Positions 51,090-60,034 of a stretch of DNA of 64,000 nt are shown in pieces. The stretch comes from Roseinatronobacter sp. S2. GTDB lineage: Bacteria; Pseudomonadota; Alphaproteobacteria; Rhodobacterales; Rhodobacteraceae. The position numbers and the translations under genes are program-made. Position 1 is the first letter of the stretch; every line of letters starts with the position of its first letter. The stretch is from positions 3,158,001-3,222,000 of the forward strand of contig NZ_CP121113.1 in NCBI RefSeq assembly GCF_029581395.1. Direction: 5' to 3'. Under the pieces are notes generated by a model, which was not told the origin of the DNA, ran no database searches, and worked only from the letters and a program-made list of their open reading frames with translations.

Positions 51090-51989
51090 TCAGCGGTCAT
51101 CCTGCCACAACTCCATCTCCCACCCTTCCGGCGGCGTGCATATTTTTGGGTCAGGCGACAACAGCGTGGCCGTATCCTTGAAATCATACGGCAATTGCCC
51201 AAGAATATGGCGCAGAACGGCCAGCCTTGCGCGAAACTTGTCTTCGGACCGGATAACCGTCCAAGGGGCAAAATCCGTATGGCTGCGCTGAAACGTTTCC
51301 GCAATGGCATGGGTGTAGCTGTTCCATTTCCCCAGCCCGTCAATGTCGATGCGCGACAGCTTCCAGTGTTTCATCGGATCGGACTCTCGCGCAAGCAGGC
51401 GGCGCAACTGCTCGGCACGGCCCACATTCAGCCAGATCTTGATCAGATGGACACCATCCCCCACCAGCATGCGTTCAAATTCCGGCACCTGATCGAAAAA
51501 GCGTTCGCGCTGCGCAGGCGTGCAAAACCCGAACACATGCTCGATCACGGCACGGTTATACCAGCTGCGGTCGAACAGCACCATTTCGCCCCCCGCCGGC
51601 AGGCATTCGACATAGCGCTGGAAATACCATTCGCGCAACTGGCGGTCTGTGGGGCGTGGCAGGGCCTCGACCCGAACGGTGCGGTGATTCGTGACTTCGG
51701 TAATCCGGTTGATGGCCCCTGATTTTCCAGCAGTGTCGCGCCCTTCAAAAATGACGACCACACGCTGGCCGGTTTCCGCAATCCAGTGCTGTAGCTTGAC
51801 CAGTTCGAATTGCAGCGGCTTCAGATCATCTTCGTAATCCGACTTTTTCATCCAGCGCGGGTAGGGGAAATTGCCTGCCAATGTGTCACGCTTGCGCGCG
51901 TCAAGAACCGTTTGGCGCAAAACTTCGGGCGCAGTGTCGTTCAAGAACGCGGTAACCAACCCGTCTAGGGGCATCGGGATTGCACTCAT
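51090..51989 (-). CDS. ppk2: Polyphosphate kinase 2 family protein
   Basis: A 299-residue PPK2-family enzyme that transfers phosphate between polyphosphate and nucleotides. The Walker A-type motif is FEGRDTAGKSGAINRITEVT (about residues 84-103), followed by the lid region with RSWYNRAVIEHVFGFC carrying the Walker B-type Asp and Arg residues. The N-terminal extension is short, and the length matches class I PPK2. The ATG at 51989 is chosen, with AAGGAA upstream, over the adjacent GTG. It is a single gene between the IclR gene and tRNA-Gly. Direction of the reaction cannot be told. Confidence 0.92.
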   Translation of the reverse strand: MSAIPMPLDGLVTAFLNDTAPEVLRQTVLDARKRDTLAGNFPYPRWMKKSDYEDDLKPLQFELVKLQHWIAETGQRVVVIFEGRDTAGKSGAINRITEVTNHRTVRVEALPRPTDRQLREWYFQRYVECLPAGGEMVLFDRSWYNRAVIEHVFGFCTPAQRERFFDQVPEFERMLVGDGVHLIKIWLNVGRAEQLRRLLARESDPMKHWKLSRIDIDGLGKWNSYTHAIAETFQRSHTDFAPWTVIRSEDKFRARLAVLRHILGQLPYDFKDTATLLSPDPKICTPPEGWEMELWQDDR

Positions 51990-52052
51990 CACTTGTTCCT
52001 TTTGCTGGTCAGGCCAGAAAAAGCGCTATTCAATCGTGATGCAAGTGTTTGA

Positions 52053-52126
52053 TGGAGCGGGCAGCGGGAATCGAACCCGCACCAAGAGCTTGGAAGGCTC
52101 ATGTGATACCATTTCACCATGCCCGC
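52053..52126 (-). tRNA. tRNA-Gly (anticodon TCC)
   Basis: On the minus strand the 74 bases fold as a tRNA. Acceptor GCGGGCA pairs with TGCCCGC, the D arm is GTGAAATGGTATCAC, the anticodon loop is CTTCCAA with TCC, and the T arm is GCGGGTTCGATTCCCGC. The discriminator is T and CCA is encoded (52055-52053). The anticodon reads GGA and GGG glycine codons. Confidence 0.96.
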
Positions 52127-52171
52127 GCTGGCCATGAATTAGCCCAAGGTCAGCGCGGGGTCAAGCGCTGG

Positions 52172-53365
52172 CTAGGCCCGCATCATGGGTCGGCGCGGCA
52201 AAAACACCGTGATAACCCCCAAGGCAGGCAGCCAAGCACAGGCCTGATAAACCCACGCAATGCCGCGATAATCCGCCACCACACCCAGCAGGGCAGCCGC
52301 AATCCCGCCAAAGCCGAAGGCCAGCCCGAAAAATATTCCCGCCACAAGCCCCACGCGCCCCGGCAGCAATTCCTGCGCATAAACCACAATGGCCGGAAAG
52401 GCTGATGCGATGACCACGCCAATGATCACCGACAAGACACCAGTGGCCACAGGACCAACATGCGGCAGCAACAGCGTGAAGGGCAGAACCCCCAGAATGG
52501 ACACCCAGATCACGACCAGCGGGCCAAACCGGTCCCCGATCAACCCGCCCAGCATAACGCCTGCGGCTGCGGCGGCCAGAAACAGGAACAGCATTTGTTG
52601 CGCAGCCCCGATCCCCATATCAAAACGGTCAATCAGGAAAAACGTGTAATAACTGCTGATGCTGGCGGTATAGGCATTCTTGCTGAAGGTCAGAATGGCC
52701 AGAATGACAACCGCCCAGACAACCCGCCCGCGTGGCAGGCCAAGCTCGCGGCTGGGGCGCCCGCGCGCCGCATTTGCGCGGTTGATGGCCCCATACCATG
52801 CCCCCACACGGTTCAGCAAAACCATCCCCACAAGGGCAAGCACCGCAAACCATGCCACGCTTGGCCGCCCCATTGGCAACACGATAAACGCCGCCAGCAA
52901 CGGACCCAACGCAGATCCGAAATTCCCGCCCACCTGAAACAACGACTGCGCCGTGCCAAAGCGCCCGCCCGATGCCAGCCGTGCCACGCGGCTTGCTTCG
53001 GGGTGGAACACGGCGGACCCCACCCCAATCAGCATGGCCCCCGCAAGCAGCCCGCCATAGCTTTGGGCGCTGGCCAGCAGCACCAGCCCGATCAGCGTTG
53101 ACCCCATCCCCACCGGCAGTGATTGCGGCATGGGCTTGCGGTCTGTCACCAGCCCGACCAGCGGTTGCATCAGCGACGCTGTCACCTGAAACGCGAAGGT
53201 CATCAGACCGATCTGCCAGAAACTAAGCGAAAATTCCTGCGCCAGCAGCGGGTAAAGCGCGGCAAGCAGCGATTGCATCACATCGTTGATCATATGGCAC
53301 AGGCTGATGCCGACCAGGACGATCCATGTTGTCGTGGCGGCGGGGGTATCTGTCGTGGCGACCAT
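52172..53365 (-). CDS. Fosmidomycin-resistance-type MFS transporter
   Basis: A 397-residue MFS protein with about twelve helices. The N-terminal ISLCHMINDVMQSLLAALYP and the FAFQVTASLMQPLVGLVTDR regions are typical of the Fsr branch, which exports fosmidomycin and other compounds. GVGSAVFHPEASRVARLASG is the family-typical fifth-loop sequence. The start at 53365 fits the family N terminus; the longer frame is a cysteine-rich artefact. It is divergent from a lyxose isomerase-family gene with a 140-base gap. Its natural substrate is unknown. Confidence 0.88.
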   Translation of the reverse strand: MVATTDTPAATTTWIVLVGISLCHMINDVMQSLLAALYPLLAQEFSLSFWQIGLMTFAFQVTASLMQPLVGLVTDRKPMPQSLPVGMGSTLIGLVLLASAQSYGGLLAGAMLIGVGSAVFHPEASRVARLASGGRFGTAQSLFQVGGNFGSALGPLLAAFIVLPMGRPSVAWFAVLALVGMVLLNRVGAWYGAINRANAARGRPSRELGLPRGRVVWAVVILAILTFSKNAYTASISSYYTFFLIDRFDMGIGAAQQMLFLFLAAAAAGVMLGGLIGDRFGPLVVIWVSILGVLPFTLLLPHVGPVATGVLSVIIGVVIASAFPAIVVYAQELLPGRVGLVAGIFFGLAFGFGGIAAALLGVVADYRGIAWVYQACAWLPALGVITVFLPRRPMMRA

Positions 53366-53505
53366 GAAATCGCGCCTTTCACAAGGGGGCCAAGACGCGC
53401 AACATGCGCAGTGCCGCGCGGAAATGCAAGTAGGGGCGGGGTTCGCCCTTTCACGGCGGACAGGGGCGTGGCACAAAAGGCCGGTAGCCCAAACAGGAGT
53501 GGGAC

Positions 53506-54186
53506 ATGAAACGATCTGCGATCAATGATATACTGCAAGCCGCCGACGCGTTCATCGCAGGGTTTCAGTTTGCCCTGCCCCCCTTCGCCCATCTGTCCCC
53601 CGATGCCCTGCGCGGTAGTGATCATGCCCATATCAGGGACCGGCGGCTGGGCTGGGACATTACCGATTACGGCGGCGGCGATTTTGCGACTATGGGGCTG
53701 GCGCTATTCACCTTGCGCAATGGCACCCTGGCGGAACTGCAACAGGGGCGCGGCATGGTCTATGCAGAAAAACTGCTGATCTCTCGTGTGGATCAGCTTA
53801 GCCCGATGCACACCCATGCTGTGAAATCCGAAGACATCATAAACCGGGGCGGCGGCATTCTGGTGGTGGAGCTTTTCGCCTCATCCCCTGATGGGCACCG
53901 CGATCCGTCCTTGCCGGTCACCGTGACCTGTGACGGCATTGCGCGCACGCTGCCCGCAGGTGGCAAGCTGAAACTCGCCCCCGGCGAAAGCGTCACACTT
54001 AGGCCCGGTGACTGGCACGCCTTCTGGGCCGAAGGTGCGGATTGCCTGATTGGCGAGGTCAGCACCGTCAATGATGACGAAACCGACAATATCTTCGACC
54101 CGCCCTTGCCGCGTTTCACGAAGGTTGACGAAGATGCGCCGCCATGGCGGCTGCTGGTCAGCGACTATCCCCTTCATCTTGCCTGA
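53506..54186 (+). CDS. D-lyxose/D-mannose-family sugar isomerase
   Basis: A 226-residue cupin-type protein of the D-lyxose ketol-isomerase family. The metal-binding region is SPMHTHAVKSEDIINRGGGI (about 102-121), with His residues, Glu and a later His in LRPGDWHAFWAEG. N-terminal DRRLGWDITDYGGGDFATMG is family-like. These enzymes interconvert D-lyxose and D-xylulose, or D-mannose and D-fructose. It may add a sugar branch to the nearby sugar-acid region but is not in the same operon. The stop lies within a repeat-like segment and is followed by two hairpins. Confidence 0.85.
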   Translation: MKRSAINDILQAADAFIAGFQFALPPFAHLSPDALRGSDHAHIRDRRLGWDITDYGGGDFATMGLALFTLRNGTLAELQQGRGMVYAEKLLISRVDQLSPMHTHAVKSEDIINRGGGILVVELFASSPDGHRDPSLPVTVTCDGIARTLPAGGKLKLAPGESVTLRPGDWHAFWAEGADCLIGEVSTVNDDETDNIFDPPLPRFTKVDEDAPPWRLLVSDYPLHLA

Positions 54187-54201
54187 AATACTCGCGGGGG
54201 G

Positions 54202-54244
54202 GACCGGCCCGTCAGGGCCGGTCGGGGGCGGCAGCCCCCCTTTT
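54202..54244 (+). terminator. Tandem hairpins with U-run after the isomerase gene
   Basis: GACCGGCCC (54202-54210) pairs with GGGCCGGTC (54215-54223). Immediately after, GGGGGC (54224-54229) pairs with GCCCCC (54234-54239) and is followed by TTTTA. Together a strong terminator. The preceding TTCATCTTGCCTGAAATAC then TCGCGGGGGG resembles the repeat at 2701-2757. Confidence 0.82.
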
Positions 54245-54283
54245 ATACCTCAGGCTGTCCGCCCCTATTAATTCTGTCGCGGG

Positions 54284-57200
54284 CTATTCCGCCGCGCGCA
54301 AAGATGTGTGCGGGGGCAACGGGTTTTCCAGTTGCAGGGGCAACTGCTCCTCCAGCGGGGCGGGCGGCACGTCCCAGACAATCTCTGTCCCGCTGATTTG
54401 CTTCAGTTTACGCTCCAGCGCGCTGTCCCTGCGCGCGGGCGAATCGCGCGCGGACAACAACCAACGCAAGCCAAGCGCCCCACGATAGGCCCCTTTTTCA
54501 ATCCAGACACGCAGCGCCAGCATTGCGGGCGTCAGCATCAATGTCAGAATCGTGGCCACACCCAGCCCGAACACCACCGCCGTGCCCAGTTGTTTCCACC
54601 AAAGCGATGTCGGGTTATCAATCGCATAACCACCATTGGCAAAATCAATACTGATCCCCAGCATCATCGGGGTCAGACCAGCCATCGTGGTCGTTGTCGT
54701 CATCAGAACCGGACGAATACGGGCTTCTACCGTGCGGATAATCGCCTCGATCCGCGGCATGATGGCTGCGTAATTCTGATAAGTGTCAATCAAAACAATG
54801 TTGTTGTTCACCACGATGCCCGCAAGCGCCACAATTCCGGTGCCTGTCATGATGATCGAAAATGTCTGGTCCATCACCAGCATACCGATCAACACACCGG
54901 CTGATGACAACACCACCGCCAGCAATACCAGCACCGAATTATAGAAACTGTTGAACTGCGTCAGCAAAATGACAAACATCAGTCCCAGCGCCGCGCTGAA
55001 CGCCACCATCAGAAACTGCGTGCTTTCTTCCTGATCCTGCTGTTCGCCGGTCCATTCCCAATCCACACCATCGGGCAAGGGGCTTTCGGCAGTCAGCCAT
55101 TCGGTCAGTGCTTCAATACGTTCGGTCGCCGTAATCGGCACGGTCCGCCAACGGTTCTGGTCAATCTCGGCCAATGTCGCTTGTGCGCGGGCATAGGCAT
55201 CCGTGCCCGGCTCATTCTCGCGCAGGACGGTTTCAGAACGCGGCACCACGCGCATGGTCTGGCCAGAGGCATCGACCAGCCGCACCAAACCGGACCGCAC
55301 ATCCGCCTTCACATCGAAATAGCGCTGCTGGTCCACGCGGTCGATCTGCCCGCGCCGCGCGACAGGCTTTGTGGTGATGAAATTCGACAGGGGCACCATG
55401 CCGAAACTTGTCTGCACGCGCAGGGTTTCCAGCGTGGACAGCAAACGATCACTGTCCGGCAAACGCACGCGGATGTCGATTTCCTCGTCCGAGCTGTCCA
55501 CGCGCATTGTATCCAGCAACAGCCCGCGGGTTACCAGTTGCACCATGCCACCGATTGTGGCGACATCCGCCCCGAAGCGCCCCGCCATGGCGGTGTCGAC
55601 ATCAATTTCCCAGTCTATGCCGGGAATGGGGCGGCTGTCTTCCAGATCGAACAGGCCGGACGTGTCGCGAAAACGCGCCAGCGCAGTTTCAACCGCGCCT
55701 TCCAGCACGTCGAAATCCTGCCCCTTCAGCCGCAGATGCACGGGTTTTTGCCCGGACGGGCCACCGCTTTGCACCAGAAATTCTGTCTGTATGCCGGGCA
55801 GTTGGTCGAATTTCTGCTCCAGCCGTTCAAGTATCCGCGCACCGCGCATGCTGGCATCGCCAACGCGGGTCTGCCAATGGGTCATTTCGAACTGGATCTG
55901 GCCTATCGCATCGCGTGGCGGCCCTGCGCCAGCAGTGTTGGTGTTCAACCCCCCGTCACCCGCAAACGCGAACACCGCATCAATACCGTCTTCGGCAATG
56001 GTAATATTTTCGACCTGACGCACCAGCGCGTCTTTTTCGGTGATCGAAAAATTCCCCCGTGCGCGCACATAGATAATGCCGCGCTCCGGCTCGGTTTCGA
56101 CGAAGAATTCCACACCACGGTTATTCTCGCCATAATACTGGAATGTTGCCACAACGAACGCCCCAACCAGCACGATCAGGACGACCGGCATGATCGGGTT
56201 GCCCACGAAAAACCGCATGACATGGCCCGCTGGCGAATATTTGCGTTGCGCATCAATGCGACGGGGCTTGCCCAGTGGCTTGATGGCCGCGAAGCTGACG
56301 GAAATGCCCATTGCAGCCAGCATCATCAGCACCGCACCGGGCAATAGCTGCACTGCCGATTGCGCAGCTTGCGTCCCCCCTTGCAGATATGCGGGGTTCA
56401 ACAACAGCATCGCCCCCAGCCACATCGCCGCGCCGGCCACGATGGCAAATGGCAGGCGCATAATCCATGGCAGACGACGCAGCGCCTGTGTCGCATGGTC
56501 CAGAATGCGGGCGGCCCGCCCGCTAAGCCCGCCCAGAACCGGCAGGAATATAAGTGCCACGATCAAAGATGCGGTCAGCACAAAAATCAGCGTGACAGGC
56601 AACATACCCATGAATTCCCCCGCCACGCCGGGCCAGAACAACATCGGCAAGAAGGCGCAAAGCGTGGTCGCCGTTGACGCGGTGATTGGCCAGAACATAC
56701 GCTGCGCGGCCTTGACATAGGCCTGCATCGGGCCATCGCCTTCTTGCAGGCGCTTGTCGGCATATTCGGTCACCACCACCGCGCCATCAACCAGCACGCC
56801 CACTGCAAGGATCAACCCGAACATCACGATGTTGGAAACCGCAACCCCCATCAGCCCCAGCAAGATGAAGCACAACAGGAAGGATGCGGGAATCGCAAAC
56901 CCCACAAGCATGGCAGACCGCGCGCCAAGGGCTGCCAGCACGACGATCATGACAAGCGCAATCGCCGTCAGCACGGACCCTTCCAGCTGGCTGACCATTT
57001 CACCCACTTCAACAGATGTGTCCAGCGCGGGCGTTATGCGAATGGCGGCCTGCAATTCTTCCGGCCAGCTGGCGCGTTCGGCGGCAATCGCCCCGCGCAC
57101 CTGATCGGCGGTGTCGATGGCGTTGAACCCCTTGCGCTTGACCACCTGAATGGCAAGGTTGGTTTCACCATTGAAGCGCGCGGTTCCGGTCCGGTCCGCA

Positions 57201-57991
57201 AATGTCATGCGTATTTCAGCCAGATCGCCCAGCCGGACCACCGAATCCCCGTTCACCTTGACCGGCAGGCGGTAGATATCTTCAGGCCCTTCAAAACTGG
57301 CAGGGACGGTCACCCCGAATGCGCCCGCTGATGTTTCAACTTCGCCCGCGGCAACAAGCTGGTTGTTTTGCGTGACAACATTAATCAGTTCGCCAGCGGT
57401 CACGTTATACGCTTCCAGCCTGAGCGGGTCGATCAGCACCTCGACCATTTCGTCGCGCGAACCGGCAATTTCTGCCTCCAGCACGGAATCCAGCCCTTCG
57501 ATCCGGCGCTGCAAATCGCGCGTGGCCCGCAAAAGCGCACGTTCGGACACATCGCCCGACACGGCGACAATGATCATCGGAAATTCGGAAAAATTGATTT
57601 CGCTAATCGAATAATTCTGCGCACCGCTGGGAAACTTGCCTTCCGCGCGGCCCATCGCATCGCGGACATCCGCAAGTGTGGCGGTTTTGTCCCAGCCGAA
57701 TTCAAATTCCAGAACGGCCGCCGCAAATCCGTCTGCGGAAAACGCGCTTAGGGTTTTCAACCCGTCCAGATCGGACAATTCGGTTTCCATGGGGCGCACC
57801 AGCATGGTTTCGCCATCGACAGCCGAAATTCCCGGAAAGGGCACGGTGATAATGACCGCCGGAACCTCGATATCCGGCTCGCCTTCTTTCGGAAGGTTGA
57901 AATAGGTCACTGTGCCCGCAAACAGGGTCATCAGCGCAAGCGCCATGACCATGCGTGCATGGCTGGCAGCCCATGAAACCAGTCCGATCAT
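54284..57991 (-). CDS. RND-family efflux transporter permease with a central insertion
   Basis: A 1235-residue inner-membrane pump, longer than the usual 1040. The first helix is MIGLVSWAASHARMVMALAL. The proton-relay helix reads GLILAVGVLVDGAVVVTEYA with a single Asp402 where AcrB has two. An insertion at about residues 495-600 has two extra hydrophobic segments (LPFAIVAGAAMWLGAMLLLN and LLPGAVLMMLAAMGISVSFA). The second half has LTQFNSFYNSVLVLLAVVLS and GIVVNNNIVLIDTYQNYAAI. The C terminus has a roughly 70-residue hydrophilic tail. The membrane fusion gene overlaps it by four bases. No outer-membrane TolC gene is adjacent. Confidence 0.9.
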   Translation of the reverse strand: MIGLVSWAASHARMVMALALMTLFAGTVTYFNLPKEGEPDIEVPAVIITVPFPGISAVDGETMLVRPMETELSDLDGLKTLSAFSADGFAAAVLEFEFGWDKTATLADVRDAMGRAEGKFPSGAQNYSISEINFSEFPMIIVAVSGDVSERALLRATRDLQRRIEGLDSVLEAEIAGSRDEMVEVLIDPLRLEAYNVTAGELINVVTQNNQLVAAGEVETSAGAFGVTVPASFEGPEDIYRLPVKVNGDSVVRLGDLAEIRMTFADRTGTARFNGETNLAIQVVKRKGFNAIDTADQVRGAIAAERASWPEELQAAIRITPALDTSVEVGEMVSQLEGSVLTAIALVMIVVLAALGARSAMLVGFAIPASFLLCFILLGLMGVAVSNIVMFGLILAVGVLVDGAVVVTEYADKRLQEGDGPMQAYVKAAQRMFWPITASTATTLCAFLPMLFWPGVAGEFMGMLPVTLIFVLTASLIVALIFLPVLGGLSGRAARILDHATQALRRLPWIMRLPFAIVAGAAMWLGAMLLLNPAYLQGGTQAAQSAVQLLPGAVLMMLAAMGISVSFAAIKPLGKPRRIDAQRKYSPAGHVMRFFVGNPIMPVVLIVLVGAFVVATFQYYGENNRGVEFFVETEPERGIIYVRARGNFSITEKDALVRQVENITIAEDGIDAVFAFAGDGGLNTNTAGAGPPRDAIGQIQFEMTHWQTRVGDASMRGARILERLEQKFDQLPGIQTEFLVQSGGPSGQKPVHLRLKGQDFDVLEGAVETALARFRDTSGLFDLEDSRPIPGIDWEIDVDTAMAGRFGADVATIGGMVQLVTRGLLLDTMRVDSSDEEIDIRVRLPDSDRLLSTLETLRVQTSFGMVPLSNFITTKPVARRGQIDRVDQQRYFDVKADVRSGLVRLVDASGQTMRVVPRSETVLRENEPGTDAYARAQATLAEIDQNRWRTVPITATERIEALTEWLTAESPLPDGVDWEWTGEQQDQEESTQFLMVAFSAALGLMFVILLTQFNSFYNSVLVLLAVVLSSAGVLIGMLVMDQTFSIIMTGTGIVALAGIVVNNNIVLIDTYQNYAAIMPRIEAIIRTVEARIRPVLMTTTTTMAGLTPMMLGISIDFANGGYAIDNPTSLWWKQLGTAVVFGLGVATILTLMLTPAMLALRVWIEKGAYRGALGLRWLLSARDSPARRDSALERKLKQISGTEIVWDVPPAPLEEQLPLQLENPLPPHTSLRAAE

Positions 57992-59082
57992 GGCTGCACC
58001 CCTTGCGCGTCATGCGCCACGGTGTCGACATAGGCCCCTTCGCGGGTAAATTCCTGCCCGACGATGATTGCAGTGATCGTATCGGGCAGCCCCGTCAACC
58101 AGACACCGGAATCAGTGTCGCGCAATACGTTCGCCTGCGCGAAGCCTACCAATCCATCATCATCCACAACGCGCAGGCCCAGTTCACCCTGATCATTCAA
58201 CGCCAGCGCGGACCCTGGCAGCAGATGGCCCTGCTCTGCGCGGGACATGACAACAATATCCGCGCTTTGACCATCCCGAATGGACAGATCATCGTTGGGC
58301 ACAGTCACGTCGACACGGAAGGTGCGCGTCTGCGGGTCTGCCGCGCGCGACAGGAAGCTGACCTCGCCCGTGACCTGCCGGCCGGATGCCAGCTGCGCCT
58401 GTGCCGTTGCGCCCGGAACCAGCCGGTCAATCTGGGTTTCGGTTGCAAACCCCACAAGCCGAATCGTGTCCAGCTGAATCAGCGTGGCACATAGCGCGCC
58501 CGGTTGCAGCAGGCTGCCCAATTCGGCCGTGTCGCTTTCCAGTATACCATCGAAGGGCGCATACATGACCAGCCGCGCCATTTCCTCGACCGCGCGATCC
58601 ACGCCAGCCTGCGCGGATTGCAACGCGGCCCGCGCATTCGCCAGCCGCGTTTCAGACCCGAACCCGCTTTCGGACAGGCCCGATGCAGCACGGAAGTTTA
58701 TTTCAGCTTCCGTCAGGCCAGCGCGGGCTTCGTCCAGCGCGGCTTTGCGCACCCCCGGTGCGACTTCGCACAGCGGCGCACCTGCGGCAACCTGCGCGCC
58801 ACGCCGCAAGGGTTCAGATGTTACCAGACCAGATGTTTCGGCCTTCACATCAACCTGACGCGCCGCTTCGGTGCGCCCGCGCAGCACAACGGGATTTTCG
58901 ATTTCACGCGCATGGGACGTCTGGACCACCACACGAACGCGCGCACCCGGCGGCGGGGCGTCTTCTGGTGCTGGCTCTTCAGTTACGACGCCCGCGTATC
59001 CCAAAAGGGCCTCGCGCTCCATCACCATCAAATAGACCACGGCCATCACCAACAGCGCGGTGAAAAGTGGAAAGAAGCGCAT
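57988..59082 (-). CDS. RND efflux membrane fusion protein
   Basis: A 364-residue periplasmic adaptor with an N-terminal anchor (FFPLFTALLVMAVVYLMVME). The lipoyl/hairpin region reads QVDVKAETSGLVTSEPLRRG, AQVAAGAPLCEVAPGVRKAA and the beta-barrel LVPGATAQAQLASGRQVTGE. The domain order matches HlyD/AcrA adaptors, linking the pump to an outer-membrane channel. The ATG at 59082 with GGAG eight bases upstream is chosen over an alternative GTG at 59091. Its stop overlaps the pump start by four bases, so they are translationally coupled. Confidence 0.9.
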   Translation of the reverse strand: MRFFPLFTALLVMAVVYLMVMEREALLGYAGVVTEEPAPEDAPPPGARVRVVVQTSHAREIENPVVLRGRTEAARQVDVKAETSGLVTSEPLRRGAQVAAGAPLCEVAPGVRKAALDEARAGLTEAEINFRAASGLSESGFGSETRLANARAALQSAQAGVDRAVEEMARLVMYAPFDGILESDTAELGSLLQPGALCATLIQLDTIRLVGFATETQIDRLVPGATAQAQLASGRQVTGEVSFLSRAADPQTRTFRVDVTVPNDDLSIRDGQSADIVVMSRAEQGHLLPGSALALNDQGELGLRVVDDDGLVGFAQANVLRDTDSGVWLTGLPDTITAIIVGQEFTREGAYVDTVAHDAQGVQP

Positions 59083-59158
59083 GCTGATCACTCCGATCGT
59101 TGAGCAGGCAATAAAAACGATATACGCTGAACTGACGGGTTCGGATTAAACATGACAA

Positions 59159-59184
59159 GCGTAAAGCACAAGTGATGTTTACGC
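59159..59184. promoter_or_regulatory. Inverted repeat upstream of the RND operon
   Basis: GCGTAAA (59159-59165) and TTTACGC (59178-59184) form a seven-base perfect inverted repeat with a 12-base centre in the 219-base divergent gap between the RND operon and the yfgM-like gene. It could be a repressor site; no regulator is nearby. The rest of the gap is AT-rich with no gene. Confidence 0.45.
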
Positions 59185-59301
59185 GATTAACATAGAGAAT
59201 GTTTGCAAGGTTTCAACTCTTGCGCCTCAATGTTGCGCAGGGCTTGGCAATTCCCCCTGCTTCGCGGTAAGAGTGTGTTGTTTTTTCCAACGAGGTGCTG
59301 C

Positions 59302-59952
59302 GTGAGCAATCCTGACAGTTTCATCAATGAAGTCACCGAAGAGCTGCGCCGCGACCGTATGGTCGGCTATCTGCGGCGCTATGGCTGGATCGCCGTGGTG
59401 GTGGTGGCGCTGATTGTCGGGGGTGCGGCATGGAACGAATGGCGCAAGGCCACTGATCGCGCATCCGCGCAGGCATTTGGCGATGCGGTTCTGACCGCCC
59501 TTGAAAACGATGCATCCGCAGACCGCGTTCAGGCATTGTCGCAAATTGACGCGACTGGCGCGCAGCAAGGCGTGCTAAGCCTGCTAAGCGCGGGCGAATT
59601 GTTTGAAAGCGACCGCGCGGCAGCACTCGATGCCTTGCGCGCCGCATCTGAAGACACCGCATTGACCGACTCCTACCGCCAGCTTGCCGCGTTGAAATAC
59701 GTTATTGCAGGGGGCAGCGATATTCCCCTGACGGATCGCGACTCCATTCTTGCCGGGCTTGCGCAACCAGGCCGGCCGTTCCGGCCACTTGCACTGGAAC
59801 AGACTGCCCTGCTGCAACTGGAACAGGGCAATCCTGAAAGAACCATTGAAATTCTGACCGACTTGCTGTCACAATCCGACGTGTCGGACGCGCTGAGGCG
59901 TCGGGCAACACAACTAATCATTGCCTTGGGTGGTGATCCCGCCGCAAACTGA
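59302..59952 (+). CDS. YfgM-like membrane-anchored TPR protein
   Basis: A 216-residue protein. A short cytoplasmic N terminus (SNPDSFINEVTEELRRDRMV) is followed by a membrane span (WIAVVVVALIVGGAAWNEW) and a helical periplasmic TPR-like region (about 55-210; LLSAGELFESDRAAALDALR, ALEQTALLQLEQGNPERTIE). This matches the YfgM family (formerly DUF2133), ancillary to the Sec translocon. The start is GTG at 59302 with GAGGTG upstream; the longer frame gives a non-family N terminus. It lies before bamB and der, the enterobacterial order. Confidence 0.85.
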   Translation: MSNPDSFINEVTEELRRDRMVGYLRRYGWIAVVVVALIVGGAAWNEWRKATDRASAQAFGDAVLTALENDASADRVQALSQIDATGAQQGVLSLLSAGELFESDRAAALDALRAASEDTALTDSYRQLAALKYVIAGGSDIPLTDRDSILAGLAQPGRPFRPLALEQTALLQLEQGNPERTIEILTDLLSQSDVSDALRRRATQLIIALGGDPAAN

Positions 59953-60034
59953 TACACGCAACCAGATATAAGGGCCTTGCCCCTGCGGGCAAAATTCCAC
60001 AAACCGGCCTTTCGGACCAGATTTATAGGAGTGC

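Noticed and set aside
55181..56347. Long plus-strand open frame opposite the RND gene
   Set aside because: Composition and lack of motifs mark it as a shadow of the minus-strand pump.
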